Shown in pieces: positions 5,230-5,687 of a DNA stretch of 5,687 bases (position 1 is its first letter; each line of letters starts with the position of its first letter). The notes below the pieces were generated by a model, which saw nothing but the letters and a program-made list of their open reading frames with translations, ran no database searches and had not been told where the DNA came from. Origin of the DNA: Candidatus Peregrinibacteria bacterium (GTDB taxonomy: Bacteria; Patescibacteriota; Gracilibacteria; UBA1369). The DNA is taken from the NCBI GenBank assembly GCA_014729615.1, contig WJJQ01000106.1:1-5687 (forward strand), read 5' to 3'. The position numbers and the translations under genes are program-made.

Positions 5230-5264
5230 ATTAAATTTTAATGTTTACGTTTTATGCTTCAAGA

Positions 5265-5687
5265 ATGAAGAAACTATATGGAATACTTGTTTTTGTATTA
5301 ATTGGCGCGGGTTTTTTAGTATTTTTTTTAATAAAATCTCTGCCCGACGCACGAATGCATGTTCATTTTTTAGATGTGGGACAGGGAGATAGTATTTTGA
5401 TAATGGGACCGGTAGGTGAAGTCGTACTAATTGATGGAGGTCCCGACGGGAAATCCCTGGAAAAAATTCGAAGAATCATTCCTTTTTACGTTAATAAGAT
5501 TGATCTTGTTGTTCTGACCCACCCTCACGCGGATCATGTTGAAGGCCTGATAGCGGTTTTAAAACGCTTTAACGTAGAAAATGTCTTGATATCGGGCGCA
5601 AATTATTCAAGTCGCGTTTATGAAGTTTTCTTAGACAAATTGGATGATGAAATTGTACATTTCGCGGAAAGAGATGAAGATTTTCAG
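5265..5687 (+). CDS. ComEC-like MBL-fold metallohydrolase, 3' end missing
   Basis: An open frame of 141 codons runs to the window edge. Residues 5-23 are one hydrophobic segment (signal anchor or uncleaved signal), which would place the enzyme outside the membrane. After it come HFLDVGQGDSILI (34-46), LIDGGP (55-60) and LTHPHADHVEGL (84-95). The last contains the HxHxDH metal ligands H86, H88, D90 and H91 of the metallo-beta-lactamase fold. The HFLDVGQGDS signature is typical of the ComEC/Rec2 C-terminal domain. Here it follows a single membrane helix rather than the many of full ComEC, so this is a stand-alone form. A nuclease or phosphodiesterase role is plausible but unproven. An upstream in-frame ATG at 5241 would add eight residues (MFTFYASR); 5265 gives a cleaner MKK-type signal. 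Neither has an SD. Later MBL motifs lie outside the window. Confidence 0.88.
   Translation, partial: MKKLYGILVFVLIGAGFLVFFLIKSLPDARMHVHFLDVGQGDSILIMGPVGEVVLIDGGPDGKSLEKIRRIIPFYVNKIDLVVLTHPHADHVEGLIAVLKRFNVENVLISGANYSSRVYEVFLDKLDDEIVHFAERDEDFQ

Noticed and set aside
1..5687. CRISPR array, insertion sequence or integrase
   Set aside because: No regularly spaced repeats, no terminal inverted repeats and no transposase or integrase frames were seen.

Overview
The window looks like a chromosomal segment of an uncultivated bacterium of moderate to low GC. My best guess is Patescibacteria/CPR, held at medium confidence. Three things point that way: a cell-surface protein ending in LPETGPE plus a short hydrophobic segment and a basic tail; a stand-alone secreted or membrane-anchored ComEC-type metallohydrolase; and long genes that mostly lack a Shine-Dalgarno (SD) sequence. 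The standard code fits, since every complete ORF called here stops at TAG or TAA and has no in-frame TGA.

Layout. Bases 1-16 match the 3' end of a tRNA-Ser gene. Between it and a complete tRNA-Cys (746-820, anticodon GCA) lie about 730 bases with no long gene but a lot of structure. First comes a consensus-like promoter (99-126), a 32-codon ORF (137-235) and a strong terminator (255-289). The last codons of that ORF can pair with the terminator stem, which resembles an attenuator. Next are two hairpins, one resembling half of a tRNA-Cys, directly ahead of a 58-codon ORF (397-573). That ORF has a perfect AGGAGG and much higher third-position GC than the genes around it. Three further hairpins follow (577-691), the last acting as a probable bidirectional terminator.

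The minus-strand gene at 866-3415 is an arginyl-tRNA synthetase of 849 residues. Its first ~200 residues look like a B3/4 domain, the fold of the PheRS beta-subunit editing region, joined by a charged Q/E-rich linker to an otherwise complete ArgRS. This fusion is the main discovery candidate: it suggests a synthetase with a built-in proofreading (tRNA-Arg deacylase) module. Its HIGH signature is also altered to AVHH.

A 203-base intergenic region holds divergent promoters for argS (minus) and for a 520-residue secreted, probably sortase-anchored protein (plus, 3619-5181). That protein is built from fibronectin type III and SbsA/Big_5-like Ig domains. A perfect 11-bp hairpin terminator (5200-5229) ends it. 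A ComEC-like MBL-fold hydrolase starts at 5265 and runs off the right edge.

Functionally, the left and middle parts concern translation (two tRNA genes and a synthetase). The right part concerns the cell surface and extracellular functions. No mobile-element genes, CRISPR array or rRNA were seen.
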